From Candidatus Bathyarchaeia archaeon (GTDB lineage Archaea; Thermoproteota; Bathyarchaeia; Bathyarchaeales; Bathyarchaeaceae), in assembly GCA_035283685.1 (NCBI GenBank), contig DATETJ010000010.1, positions 1 to 64,000 on the forward strand: a DNA stretch of 64,000 bases. The letters are read 5' to 3'. Position numbers and translations under genes: made by a program. How positions within the stretch are numbered: the first letter of the stretch is position 1; the number at the start of each line of letters is the position of its first letter. Shown here piece by piece: positions 17,964-26,975 of this stretch. Below the pieces are notes generated by a model, which saw only the letters and a program-made list of their open reading frames with translations, was not told the origin of the DNA and did not search any database.

Positions 17964-18860
17964 ATGAAGATTCTTCATTACCAGCACATGGGAGTCGGAG
18001 TGATATTGACCCAAGCTCTTAGACGGCTTGGCGTGGAGAGTCATGTTCTGTCGGCTGCTCCTCATCCCTTTGGCTTCAATGAGGATTTTCTCCTTCCAAG
18101 ACGGGCAAAGCTTGGGAGACCTCTTAGATACTTCGACTGGAAGCGATTCTTCAAGTTCGACATTCTGCACAGTCATCACACAGGACGTCTTCCTAGCTTT
18201 GTTCAAAAACATTGGAAAAGCAGGCTCATTCAGCATTATCACGACCCTAACACGACTAAGCATCTGTACGGTTATGAAGTGCCATCATTCGTGTCCCTTC
18301 CAAGTCTGCTAAAAGTGGTTCCTGAAGCAACTTGGATACCTCTTCCAGTGGATACAGCAAGATTCTCACCCGAGAAACTCGTTGCACATGAAGGCGTTAA
18401 CGTTGGCTACTGCGCCCAGCAAGTTGATCCTGTGAAACAGCCTTTCATTCCAATCGCTGAAATAAAATCTGCCATAGAGGAGTCCAACAAAGCTTTGGAT
18501 CGCCCGTTGGAGAAAGTCATGAACCATAATGATATGGAAAGCTATTATGCTTTGATTGACATCTGGGTGGATCGTGTTGGATTGGGTTTTTATGGATTCA
18601 GTGCCATCGAAGCCGCTGCTATGGGAATACCCGTGATAACTCAGATTGGTGAGGATGCGTCCGCCTTTGTTCCTAGCTGCCCCTTCATCAATGCCAAGAA
18701 AAAACAATTTGTTGAGAGGGAAATACTCAGATTGGTTGAGGATGATGATCTCCGTCGGGAGCTGGGCGCTCGATCAAGGGATTATGTGGCCAGAATGCAT
18801 GATTCTCTTATCTGTGCGAAGCTATGTTTAGAGAAATATCAGGCGATGTATCATGACTGA
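17964..18860 (+). CDS. glycosyltransferase, short GT-B type
   Basis: A 298-residue protein with an N-terminal domain starting MKILHYQHMGVG and containing DILHSHHTGRLP, and a donor-binding domain with GFYGFSAIEAAAMGIPVITQI, the typical EX7E-like segment of GT4 enzymes. It is shorter than most GT4 members (about 350-400), mainly through a compact linker. A GGAGGTCAT ribosome site precedes the ATG. The end overlaps the next gene by 8 bases. It is the third glycosyltransferase of the first cluster. Confidence 0.85.
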   Translation: MKILHYQHMGVGVILTQALRRLGVESHVLSAAPHPFGFNEDFLLPRRAKLGRPLRYFDWKRFFKFDILHSHHTGRLPSFVQKHWKSRLIQHYHDPNTTKHLYGYEVPSFVSLPSLLKVVPEATWIPLPVDTARFSPEKLVAHEGVNVGYCAQQVDPVKQPFIPIAEIKSAIEESNKALDRPLEKVMNHNDMESYYALIDIWVDRVGLGFYGFSAIEAAAMGIPVITQIGEDASAFVPSCPFINAKKKQFVEREILRLVEDDDLRRELGARSRDYVARMHDSLICAKLCLEKYQAMYHD

Positions 18861-19958
18861 GAAAAAACCGAAGAAAGCAAAACTTGAGATGAAGTTTCAC
18901 ACCAAGGTCTACAGGAAAATGTGGAGGGAAGCTGCAAGTTTCCTATATAAGATGCATAGTGAATACGCCATCCCGACAACTTTGGGTGTTTGTCTTACTC
19001 ACCTCTGTAACATCCGATGTCCTTACTGTATGAGAGAATCCTTCCATCCGCAAGAGGGGCCCCTGACTCGAGACATTGTCAAGGGAATGTTACATAGAAT
19101 GCCATACATTAGTGGTATTTGTGTCATGGGCTTATGCGAACCTTTCATGAACGTTGAAGCGCCGAAGATCGTGCGTTGGCTCAAAGATGTGGGCGGTTAC
19201 AAGATGGCCTTGACAACCAATGGAATGGTGCCTCTAACTGAGGATAGATTAGACTGTCTTCTTCGAGTGGACGACTTCGTTATTAGCATAGACACGTATG
19301 ATTCCAAAACATTCAAGCACCTCAGAGGTGGGGCTGATCTGAACAGGGTTATGAATAGCCTAGAGAACGTCATAGAGTTCAAACGCTCTAGAGGTCTTGG
19401 TCGATACGATAACCCGCCTATCCACATAAACTCAGTGATAACCACGCTCAACTTTCATCAGATCCCAGGACTGATAAAGATGCTTGAACCATATGCCAAA
19501 GATCTAACGTACTTGATGGTTGACCCGGTTTCTAGACCGGACTACTCGAAGTTTGAAGAGCCGTTGGCTCTTGTTCACAACAAAGAGTTTGAAGAATCAA
19601 TAAACAAGTACCGAAAAATTGCGAAAAAGTCTCCGTTGCAGGTTGTTGTCTCGACTACATGCTTGTTCCCAGCTACAATTGGGCTAATTGCGGCCTTACC
19701 TGGTTGACAATGTGGGTTGAGCCTAATGGTGATGCATACTTCTGTTATGACTACAGAAACGTTTTGGGGAATGTGCTTGCTGAGAATCCGCTTAGAGTTT
19801 GGAACAGTCCGAGGGCGAGATCTTTTCGCAAACACCTTGCGACATGCAATTCGCCTCTTCAACAATGTCGCGCTTGTAACTTCGCACGAGAAGGATGGCA
19901 AATAGGAGGGACATATTATGGCGAGCCAAAAGACACAGGAGAAAATACTAATGCCTAA
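18853..19958 (+). pseudogene. radical SAM/SPASM protein interrupted by a frameshift
   Basis: The first frame (18853-19707) encodes a radical SAM domain with CNIRCPYC (Cys52, Cys56, Cys59 for the 4Fe-4S cluster), then LCEPFMN and TTNGM typical of the fold. It stops shortly after STTCLFP. The SPASM-type C-terminus continues in another frame up to 19958: NCGLTWLTMWVEPNGDAYFCYDYRNVLGNV, VWNSPRARSF and CNSPLQQCRACNFA. A shift of one deleted base or two inserted bases between about 19655 and 19680 joins them into a normal protein of about 367 residues. It may be a real mutation, an assembly error or a programmed shift. Neighbours suggest a glycan- or peptide-modifying role. Confidence 0.82.
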
Positions 19959-20889
19959 GTTCTTCAAAGGAAAACACATTTTCATCACTGGCGGAACCGG
20001 AAGCTTCGGACACACAATTGTCGGCGAATTGCTGAAGCTTGATGTTTCGAAGGTCACTGTTTACAGTAGAGATGAGGAGAAACAGCTTGATATGGAAGGG
20101 GAGTTCTCAGATCCGAGGTTAGACTTTGTTATTGGAGATGTCCGGGACTACGATCGACTCCGAGAGACCATCAAGCCAAGAACTGACATCGTTTATCATG
20201 CGGCTGCCCTGAAAGTCATTCCAACGTGCGAAAAGCACCCGTTGGAAGCAGTCAAAACGAATCTACTTGGCTCTATTAATGTGCGAAAAGCATGTCTTGA
20301 GAAAGATGTAGGCAAAGCCTTGCTCATAAGCACTGACAAGGCTGTTAAACCCGTGAACGCTTATGGCATGACGAAAGCGCTAGCCGAGAAGATCTGGATC
20401 TCCGACATGAAAGGATTGTCCACGCTCTTCAGTGTGGTTCGTTATGGAAATGTCGTGGGGTCAAGAGGCTCAGTAGTTCCCTACTTCCAAAACCTAATGT
20501 CCCAGAAAAAGCCGCTTCCTATAACTGATCGTCGGATGAGCAGGTTCCTCATAACATTGAAGCAGGCAATCAATTTGGTTTTCAAAGCAACGGCAACGAT
20601 GGTTGGGGGCGAAATTTTTGTGCCCAAAATTCCTGCATGTAAAGTAACCGATTTGGCTGAAGCCATGGGTGGAAACGATTACCCAATTACAATAACTGGA
20701 ATTAGACCTGGCGAGAAAATCGCTGAAGTGCTCATCTCCGAAGAGGAAATTAGAAGAACGAAGGATTTGGAGAAGTACTTCGTCATAGAACCACACGGCT
20801 CGGCAAAAACTCAGGAACTACTTGAAGAATACACAAGCGAAAACACTACCCAACTGAAGATTGAAGAAATAAAGGAGTTGATCAGCTGA
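19918..20889 (+). CDS. CapD/FlaA1-like NDP-sugar 4,6-dehydratase
   Basis: An extended SDR of 323 residues. GGTGSFG at 25-31 binds the cofactor, AAALKVIP follows, STDK is at 138-141 and the catalytic YGMTK pair is Tyr149 and Lys153. The pattern GTGSFG, RDEEKQ and AALKVIPTCE is that of UDP-GlcNAc 4,6-dehydratases (PseB, CapD short form), which make 4-keto-6-deoxy sugars. The start has a strong GGAGGGA ribosome site 6 bases upstream, and lies inside the tail of the frameshifted radical SAM gene. The stop TGA overlaps the next start. It likely supplies a deoxy- or aminosugar. Confidence 0.9.
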   Translation: MASQKTQEKILMPKFFKGKHIFITGGTGSFGHTIVGELLKLDVSKVTVYSRDEEKQLDMEGEFSDPRLDFVIGDVRDYDRLRETIKPRTDIVYHAAALKVIPTCEKHPLEAVKTNLLGSINVRKACLEKDVGKALLISTDKAVKPVNAYGMTKALAEKIWISDMKGLSTLFSVVRYGNVVGSRGSVVPYFQNLMSQKKPLPITDRRMSRFLITLKQAINLVFKATATMVGGEIFVPKIPACKVTDLAEAMGGNDYPITITGIRPGEKIAEVLISEEEIRRTKDLEKYFVIEPHGSAKTQELLEEYTSENTTQLKIEEIKELIS

Positions 20890-21653
20890 GAATATGCATC
20901 ACAGGTGGCTCAGGCAAGCTTGGAAGTCAGCTGAAGCTTGTGTTTCCAAACGGTCTCTCCCCAACTCATGAAAGCCTAGACATCACGAATAAGGACGCTA
21001 CAGCCCACTATTTACGCAAGGAATCCATAGACACCGTATTACATTGCGCGGCTTTGACCAACATTAGATACTGCGAGGAACATCGAGAAGAAGCGTTCAA
21101 CGTCAACGTTAACGGTACTCGATTCCTGCTCGAAGCCTTGGAATCTTCGAGCGTTGATCGACCATATTTCGTATATGTTAGCACAGCTTGTGTGTTTCCC
21201 GGAGATCTCCCGGACAAATACTATTCTGAGGAGGACGTCCCGTATCCGAAGAATTTCTACGCAGTGACTAAACTCTTTGGCGAGTGTATTTCGAACAGCT
21301 TGTCGAAACGCCTCGAAGTGCTTGTTGTTAGAACGAACTTCATTGAACGGATGAAATGGCCGTATCCAAAGGCTTTCACTGATAGATTTGCAACCTATTT
21401 GTATTCCGATCAGGTAGCCAAAGCTATCAAGGGTCTGGTGGACACAAGAACAGCGGGTCTAGTTCATGTTTGTGGAGACAAGAGAATGAATATGTTCAAT
21501 TTTGCTAAGCTTACAGACCCCGAAGTCAAACCCATGACATTGCAGGACTATAATGGACCACCGTTAACTGTGAACATGAGCCTGACTTCAAACAAGATTC
21601 CCTTGATACATTTTGAAACCAGTCGGCGAAGCGCTGGTGAACAAAGAAAATGA
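20886..21653 (+). CDS. RmlD-like NAD-dependent sugar reductase/epimerase with a CTG start
   Basis: The obvious ATG at 20940 would remove the Rossmann loop. In the same frame the sequence upstream reads L-RICITGGSGKLGSQLK, exactly the expected beginning. The only usable codon there is CTG at 20886, which overlaps the stop of the previous gene as CTGA and has AAGGAG about nine bases upstream. I therefore annotate a CTG start (255 residues). Downstream features are HCAALTNIRYCEE, VSTACVFPGD and the catalytic YAVTK (Tyr125, Lys129). It follows the 4,6-dehydratase and may reduce or epimerise its 4-keto product. A sequencing error from ATG is the alternative. Confidence 0.8.
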   Translation: MRICITGGSGKLGSQLKLVFPNGLSPTHESLDITNKDATAHYLRKESIDTVLHCAALTNIRYCEEHREEAFNVNVNGTRFLLEALESSSVDRPYFVYVSTACVFPGDLPDKYYSEEDVPYPKNFYAVTKLFGECISNSLSKRLEVLVVRTNFIERMKWPYPKAFTDRFATYLYSDQVAKAIKGLVDTRTAGLVHVCGDKRMNMFNFAKLTDPEVKPMTLQDYNGPPLTVNMSLTSNKIPLIHFETSRRSAGEQRK

Positions 21654-22594
21654 AGATTCTTGTGACCGGCGGAGCAGGATTCATAGGCAGCCATCTTGTC
21701 GAAAAACTGGTGACTTCAAACCATGAAGTTGATGTTCTAGATAATCTAAGCAATGGCAAGAAAGAAAACCTCAAAACCGTATGGAAACGAATTCGGTTCC
21801 ATGAACTCGATGTTTCTCAATCTTTAGTTGAGAAATTGCCCAACTTCAGATTCGACGCGATTTACCATCTGCCCTGTTTTCCTAGAAGTCGAAGTTTCGA
21901 CGACCCTAAACGCGACGTCGAAGTCAATGTTATCGGCATGGTGAACATTCTAGAGCTAGCGAAGAAAGACAAGCCAAAGGTCATTTTCAGTTCAAATTCT
22001 GGGATATACAATACTTCAAAGATGCCTATCGACGAGAATACTCCTGACGACCCAAAAACTCCCTATGACTTGGATAAGCTACAAGCTGAGAAATACTTGA
22101 AGCTCTATCGCGACACATTCGGAATAGAACACGTGATCTTTCGTTTTGCAACCGTTTACGGACCACGACAAAGCCTGTCTCCGCTATGGAAGCCCGTGGT
22201 TTTAGAGTTTGTCACCTCTCTGTTGAAACGTGAACAACCAGTCATTCACTGGGATGGTGAACAAACAAGGGACTTCATCTACGTTAGCGACGTCGTGAAA
22301 GCCCTAGTCTCGGCGCTAAGTAACAAGAACGCAAACGGAGAAACCATGATACTGGGATCTGGAATCGAAACAAGCATAAACGGGCTTTACAGCACTGTCA
22401 GCAGAATTCTTGGAGTGAACGTAAAGCCGATCCGTGAGTCGAAGAAACTTGGGGACATAAGACGAATGCGCTACAACTGTAAGAAAGCCGAGCGGATTCT
22501 GGGGTGGAAAGCCATTACAACTCTTGAGGAAGGCGTCAAAAGAACCATTGATTTTCAAAAGGCAAGAGTGGAAAATAAGCTTTCCAAATCCTGA
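21650..22594 (+). CDS. NAD-dependent sugar epimerase/dehydratase
   Basis: A 314-residue extended SDR, UDP-glucose 4-epimerase-like. MKILVTGGAGFIGSHLVEKL is the cofactor loop, FSSNSGIYN the serine strand and TPYDLDKLQAEK the catalytic Tyr-x3-Lys. RFATVYGPRQ and DFIYVSDVVKAL follow, typical of the C-terminal substrate domain. It starts in ATGA overlap with the RmlD-like gene. Together with the two genes upstream it makes a three-enzyme NDP-sugar module. The C4 or other epimerisation site is not defined by the sequence. Confidence 0.9.
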   Translation: MKILVTGGAGFIGSHLVEKLVTSNHEVDVLDNLSNGKKENLKTVWKRIRFHELDVSQSLVEKLPNFRFDAIYHLPCFPRSRSFDDPKRDVEVNVIGMVNILELAKKDKPKVIFSSNSGIYNTSKMPIDENTPDDPKTPYDLDKLQAEKYLKLYRDTFGIEHVIFRFATVYGPRQSLSPLWKPVVLEFVTSLLKREQPVIHWDGEQTRDFIYVSDVVKALVSALSNKNANGETMILGSGIETSINGLYSTVSRILGVNVKPIRESKKLGDIRRMRYNCKKAERILGWKAITTLEEGVKRTIDFQKARVENKLSKS

Positions 22595-22711
22595 ATATCT
22601 TGAACCATTGCCCAAGCGCTTTTGCTTTCCCAAGAGTTACTGTGCATAAGTGAGTTTAAATTGCCCCCATGATACCTATATGCCAACTCCGCTAACTAGG
22701 TGAGCTAAACC

Positions 22712-24307
22712 TTGTCCAATCTGCGTCCAACTGCTCGTGTGGCTCGCGGCGCAACATACTTGTTCCTGCAAGGATTCGCCACAGCCTTCATCGGCTTAGT
22801 GTACTTTGCTTTTCTAGCCCACACCTTCGGTTCTCCTGCTGAGCAGTGGCAGATGGGCGCCTACGCGTTATTGTCCTTTATTCTGTCTCTGTCTTCGGTT
22901 CTGGGCACCCTTGCGCTTCAGTATTCCTCAGTCAAATACATCGCTCAATATCAGGCGCAGGGCGAGATGGAGAAGGCTAAGGGAGTCGCTGCGCGAGTGC
23001 TGCAGATAGGTTTGCTCACATCGGTTGTCGCGTTTTCCGCCTTGTTCTTCCCAGCCGAATGGCTGTCGACCTTGCTGTTCAACACGCCAGACCACGCCCT
23101 TCTCATTCGCGTAGTTGCCGTCTGCTCCATATTTGCGATATTGCAGACCAGTGCTTCAGGTATTCTCCAAGGACTGCAACGAATGCGCGAAGTAGCCTTC
23201 TTGGGATTGACGATAAGCCTGACTCATACATTTGTAGGCATTGGCCTACTCCTTGCCGGTTGGCGGCTGTACGCTGTGGTTATCGGGTGGCTAGCGGGCT
23301 GGGTCATAACAGCAGCATGTAGTCTATTTCTGTCATATAGGTATCTCGGCTTTCGTGGAAAACCTCATCCCGTACGTCCTCTGTTGAGCTTCTCTTTTCC
23401 GTTGTATATTTCAACGAACTTAGGGTTCTTCATAGCTTGGGCTGATCAGCTTCTTCTTGTGTCTTACATGAGTCTGCTCCACGGCACAATTGAAGCTCAA
23501 AGCATACTTGGAATCTACTATGTAGCCATACGCGCCTCGGTTGTCCCAAGTATTTTTTCAAACGCTGTGGTCACCGCGCTGTTTCCTTCTCTCTCGGGGC
23601 TTTATGCGCAACAAGGCTTGGGCAGTTTGAAAGATGCTTTTCGCATGTCAACTCGCTACGCAGTTCTATTAGGTTTCCCACTAGTGACAGGTGTGGCAAC
23701 GTTAGCGTTTCCAGTGATAATTCTGTTTGGCGGATGGTCGTACATCGGCGCAGCTGAACCCTTAATTATCATTTCACTAGGAGTCCTAATTGGAACGTTA
23801 GGATTAGCCATAGGTCCCATCTTGATGACGCTGGAACGCACATCTGTTGTTTCCATGCTGTCTGTTATCGGCGTGGCGCTCAATCTTTCTCTGTCATATG
23901 CTACAGTGGTTTTGCTCAGTTTAGGCATGATTGGAGCTGCATGGGCAAGAACCTTAGCTGCCATAATTGGTTTACTCGTGACACTGTACGCTGTCACACG
24001 CTATGTCAAGATAGCTTTTGACAGAGAAGCCATTTGGAAGTCTCTTGTCGCCTCAGCCTTGCTGACTCTAGCTATTATTGGAGTTGACTTGGTACGAATG
24101 TTGCTGTCGCCTTCAGATTATCAGTTTCTTGTCATCAGACTTCATCTGCTTCCAATTTACGTCTTGGCAGGCGCCGCGGCTTATGCCATCGGTTTAGTCC
24201 TGCTGAAAGCCATCAAGCAGCACGATGTAGAAATTTTCGAAGATTATCTGCCGGGCAAACTGAAATGGGTCGCGACATGGGCAAGTCGATTCGCGTCAGC
24301 AAAATAG
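22712..24307 (+). CDS. polysaccharide flippase (Wzx/MATE-like, MOP superfamily)
   Basis: A 531-residue polytopic protein with about 12-14 hydrophobic segments evenly spread. The N-terminus, ARVARGATYLFLQGFATAFI, matches the first helix of archaeal polysaccharide biosynthesis proteins, and internal repeats of the MOP fold can be seen in the two halves. The family moves lipid-linked oligosaccharides across the membrane. It could hand its cargo to AglB, encoded 9 kb upstream. The TTG start has an AGGTGAGC ribosome site. The last gene of the first glycan run; composition is T-rich as for membrane proteins. Confidence 0.9.
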   Translation: MSNLRPTARVARGATYLFLQGFATAFIGLVYFAFLAHTFGSPAEQWQMGAYALLSFILSLSSVLGTLALQYSSVKYIAQYQAQGEMEKAKGVAARVLQIGLLTSVVAFSALFFPAEWLSTLLFNTPDHALLIRVVAVCSIFAILQTSASGILQGLQRMREVAFLGLTISLTHTFVGIGLLLAGWRLYAVVIGWLAGWVITAACSLFLSYRYLGFRGKPHPVRPLLSFSFPLYISTNLGFFIAWADQLLLVSYMSLLHGTIEAQSILGIYYVAIRASVVPSIFSNAVVTALFPSLSGLYAQQGLGSLKDAFRMSTRYAVLLGFPLVTGVATLAFPVIILFGGWSYIGAAEPLIIISLGVLIGTLGLAIGPILMTLERTSVVSMLSVIGVALNLSLSYATVVLLSLGMIGAAWARTLAAIIGLLVTLYAVTRYVKIAFDREAIWKSLVASALLTLAIIGVDLVRMLLSPSDYQFLVIRLHLLPIYVLAGAAAYAIGLVLLKAIKQHDVEIFEDYLPGKLKWVATWASRFASAK

Positions 24308-24333
24308 TCCTTTATTTTATAGGATATACGTGA

Positions 24334-24681
24334 TTGGAAAACCAGTTGAAACCTCCAAGAAAAGTGGAGTCTAAACCGCTTAAGCGAGACGTCAAACCGT
24401 CATCTTATGATGTCGTCGGCGACATGCCATTGCCCATGAAAGCCTATGCTTATCTTGACCACGCCGTTATGGCTCTGAAACCTTCAGGCGGCTGGATTCA
24501 CAACTACGATTTCGAACATGCTTCCAAAACAGGGGATCCAGTAGAGAAAGTTAAGGTCAGAGTAGAGGAGAAACTGCGAAAATTTGGCTTGAGCTTCAAA
24601 GTTTCCTTTGGTCGAGTTGTGCAGTCTATTGGACCTAACTGGCATCAAGTTGTGCTGGATGTTTTTGTCAGTAAGAAATGA
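24334..24681 (+). pseudogene. Trm5-type tRNA methyltransferase, C-terminal fragment
   Basis: A 115-codon frame whose second half reads DMPLPMKAYAYLDHAVMALKP then GGWIHNYDFEHA and FGRVVQSIGPNWHQVVLDVFV. This is the C-terminal part of a class I SAM methyltransferase of the Trm5/TYW2 group, where LPMKA follows the catalytic NPP(Y) motif. The D1/D2 recognition domains and most of the SAM site are missing, so a full enzyme of 300 or more residues is reduced to one third. The TTG start has no clear ribosome site. I think it is a remnant; a short stand-alone product cannot be excluded. Confidence 0.55.
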
Positions 24682-24694
24682 TGTGCGGCTGAGA

Positions 24695-25579
24695 TCACGC
24701 CTTCACATAGCTCAGCGCATCTTCCAACGTAGTTCTAGTCTTGAATTTTCTTCTGAAAAATACGACAACGTTTTTCACATCTCGTTCAAGTAGCCGATCA
24801 GCGTGGGGTTCCTCCTTTCTCACGTATTGTGGCCAGTCTATAATGAGTGTGTGCCAGCCGGGCTGCATGATGATGTTGAATTCGCTTAGATCAGCGTGAA
24901 CCACGCCAGATTTATGGTAGGCTTTGCGCACGTTTGACAAGATTTCCTTCAGTGTTTTTTCAGGATTTGGGATTTCACTGAATTCAGCAAGTTCGGCGCC
25001 CTGAATCATTCCCATAACGACTAAGTGGCGGTTTTGACTGATTGGTTTTGGCACTGCCACATGGTGAGGGTAGACTATGTTTAGGGCTTCAAATTCCTTC
25101 TCAGCTGCCAATCGTGACTGATACAGCCAGCTTATGTGGTGGCGTTGAGCTACGTAGCCCCGTGTTCGTCTGGTTGTGCGGAAACTTATTCTTCCCAGCC
25201 GATGAAATTTGACTGCCACCTGTTCGCCTTTTGGTGCAAGTGCGTCGTAAACGTCTGATTCTTTTCCAACGCCTAATGGTTTGCCGAAGGCTTCGAGCAC
25301 GCCGGCTTTGACTAGAGCGTTTATGGCTAGGCAGTCGTAGCCTGCAGTGTAGAGTACGTAGCCAGTGTAGGGTCCAACCCAGTGTTCCACTAAACCGAAT
25401 TTGGTTAATCGAGGCAATCTGAAATCAAGCTCTCGCTTAGTGAGTTTGGTAAGTCTCGGCAAATCGTTTTCTGGAACATACCTGTGACGAGCCATGTGTG
25501 CCTCGATGACTTGCAGTACGCGAAAGTCTTCAGGTTGCAGTTGGCGGATTGCTTTAACCGCAGTATCAGCGCTTGACAT
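24695..25579 (-). CDS. rio2: RIO2 atypical protein kinase/ATPase
   Basis: RIO2 acts in late maturation of the small ribosomal subunit. The 294-residue protein has an N-terminal winged helix (about 1-90, with NDLPRLTKLTKRELDFRLPRL), then the kinase domain: GVGKESDVY at 103-111 as the P-loop, VAVKFHRLG with the ATP lysine, the catalytic HADLSEFNI at 228-236 (Asp230) and the metal-binding IDWPQ at 247-251 (Asp248). Order and length are those of archaeal Rio2. It ends 14 bases from the methyltransferase fragment, convergently. Confidence 0.95.
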   Translation of the reverse strand: MSSADTAVKAIRQLQPEDFRVLQVIEAHMARHRYVPENDLPRLTKLTKRELDFRLPRLTKFGLVEHWVGPYTGYVLYTAGYDCLAINALVKAGVLEAFGKPLGVGKESDVYDALAPKGEQVAVKFHRLGRISFRTTRRTRGYVAQRHHISWLYQSRLAAEKEFEALNIVYPHHVAVPKPISQNRHLVVMGMIQGAELAEFSEIPNPEKTLKEILSNVRKAYHKSGVVHADLSEFNIIMQPGWHTLIIDWPQYVRKEEPHADRLLERDVKNVVVFFRRKFKTRTTLEDALSYVKA

Positions 25580-25647
25580 GGCAAGAAAAGGGAAGGCTCT
25601 GCGAGACCATTTAAGACTAACTACCAGCCATGTAGCCTTGTATGAGC

Positions 25648-26835
25648 TTAGATTTTCAAAACTCGAAGTGACTTGACGGCGTCGCCAACCAGCATTTCAA
25701 TATTCAACTTGTTCTCAATTCGCCTGACATCTTCAAGCTTGATTTGGCTTACCTTGACCTGTTTGACCTTGGCTCTGTTTTTTTTTCGCCTAGGCGCAGC
25801 TTCCTTCAAACCGACCATTACTGCCATCTCCGCGATCACGGCGGCGTCGAACCCTAACAGTGGGCGATAGATGGGGAAGCCTCTTACTGCTTCATCGTGC
25901 AAGTTGATGGCGTGCACAGCGTGTTTTGCATCGTTCTCAAGCGAGTCGCCCGTGACTATGCCTTCTGCCCCGATTGCTTCTGCGATGCGCTGAGCTATTC
26001 GAAACATGAGGCGCTTGTGCACAAGGCTAACTAACTCACTTGGAGAAGTCTGAGTCAACCTCTGAAAAGGTGAACTGTTTTCTATTACGTGCAGTTTTCT
26101 CGGAAACCCAATGTTCCACTCCATCAGTTTCTGAGCGAGGGCTACAGCCTGTTCGGCGTTTGAACGCCTTTGGATGAGGCTGGGCTCTCCAAAATGGACT
26201 AGCACAGGCGGGCAACCGCGTTTCATCGTCATCCAGCAGGCAACTGTTGATTGCACATCGCCTTTGAGCAGACAAACGAGTTTGGGTTGTGTGCCCAAGG
26301 GTAAGCCACCTACGCCTTTGACCGTGTTGGTGAACAGGTAGGCTTTTTCTTCTCTGACTTCGACTTGCAGCGTTTGTTCTGGGCGGGTCAGATCAACGTG
26401 CAGTTTCAGATCTGGAAGAGACGCGTTTATGCGCTCTCCAACTTTCACGCAGACATCTTGGCTTGTGTAGAGATGTGTTCCAACTCTGCGGCAACGCACA
26501 GCGAAGCTCTTTCCTAGCTTGAACTGTGAGCCTGCAAGTTCAGCGCTGGTGGTGAGAATGTCGTCGAGTTGGGAAGACGTCTCTATTGCTGGTGACGAGG
26601 ATGAAACTCCGAAAATTTGGCTGAGCTTTTCCGTGGCTTCGGCAGCCCGGTCTGTCTTTATGTAGAGTCGCCCTGCTTTCTTGACAAAGGCGGAACATTG
26701 GATGGCATGGTGTTTCAGTGCTGCTTTTATGTTACTGGTTAGGCGGCGTTCATATTGCTTCCTCGTCCACAGGGCTTTGATGCCTATCTCGCCTCCGAAA
26801 CGGACGATAACGGTGTCAAACGCTTGTTGAGGCAA
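25648..26835 (-). CDS. ThiI-like THUMP protein with altered PP-loop
   Basis: ThiI makes 4-thiouridine in tRNA (position 8) by adenylating the base. The 395-residue protein has the ferredoxin-like and THUMP regions (about 1-175: VIVRFGGEIGIK, then FAVRCRRVG) and an adenylation-type domain ending near residue 345 with GDSLENDAKHAVHAI and PLLGFDA. The PP-loop, usually SGGIDSPVA, here reads LKGDVQSTVA (190-199), losing the glycine pair and the Asp-Ser pair that bind ATP. The rest is intact, including a late lysine-rich tail (KKNRAKVKQVKVSQIK). There is no rhodanese domain. It may bind tRNA without thiolating it, or use a divergent loop. Confidence 0.82.
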   Translation of the reverse strand: MPQQAFDTVIVRFGGEIGIKALWTRKQYERRLTSNIKAALKHHAIQCSAFVKKAGRLYIKTDRAAEATEKLSQIFGVSSSSPAIETSSQLDDILTTSAELAGSQFKLGKSFAVRCRRVGTHLYTSQDVCVKVGERINASLPDLKLHVDLTRPEQTLQVEVREEKAYLFTNTVKGVGGLPLGTQPKLVCLLKGDVQSTVACWMTMKRGCPPVLVHFGEPSLIQRRSNAEQAVALAQKLMEWNIGFPRKLHVIENSSPFQRLTQTSPSELVSLVHKRLMFRIAQRIAEAIGAEGIVTGDSLENDAKHAVHAINLHDEAVRGFPIYRPLLGFDAAVIAEMAVMVGLKEAAPRRKKNRAKVKQVKVSQIKLEDVRRIENKLNIEMLVGDAVKSLRVLKI

Positions 26836-26931
26836 CTGCTGGACAATGCTCCTCTGAGCTTAGCTAGTATTCAGGGCGCCCATATTAAGTATCGATAGAG
26901 GCTTTGAACAATGTTCGCTTGCTGAGTAAAC

Positions 26932-26939
26932 TTAAATAT
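26932..26939 (+). promoter_or_regulatory. TATA box for tRNA-Asn
   Basis: TTAAATAT about 37 bases before the mature 5' end. Initiation about 25 bases downstream would give a short leader removed by RNase P. Preceding purine-rich bases could act as a BRE. Confidence 0.55.
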
Positions 26940-26975
26940 GATTGAAGGTTCTCAAGATTAGCAACGCATGGATTT

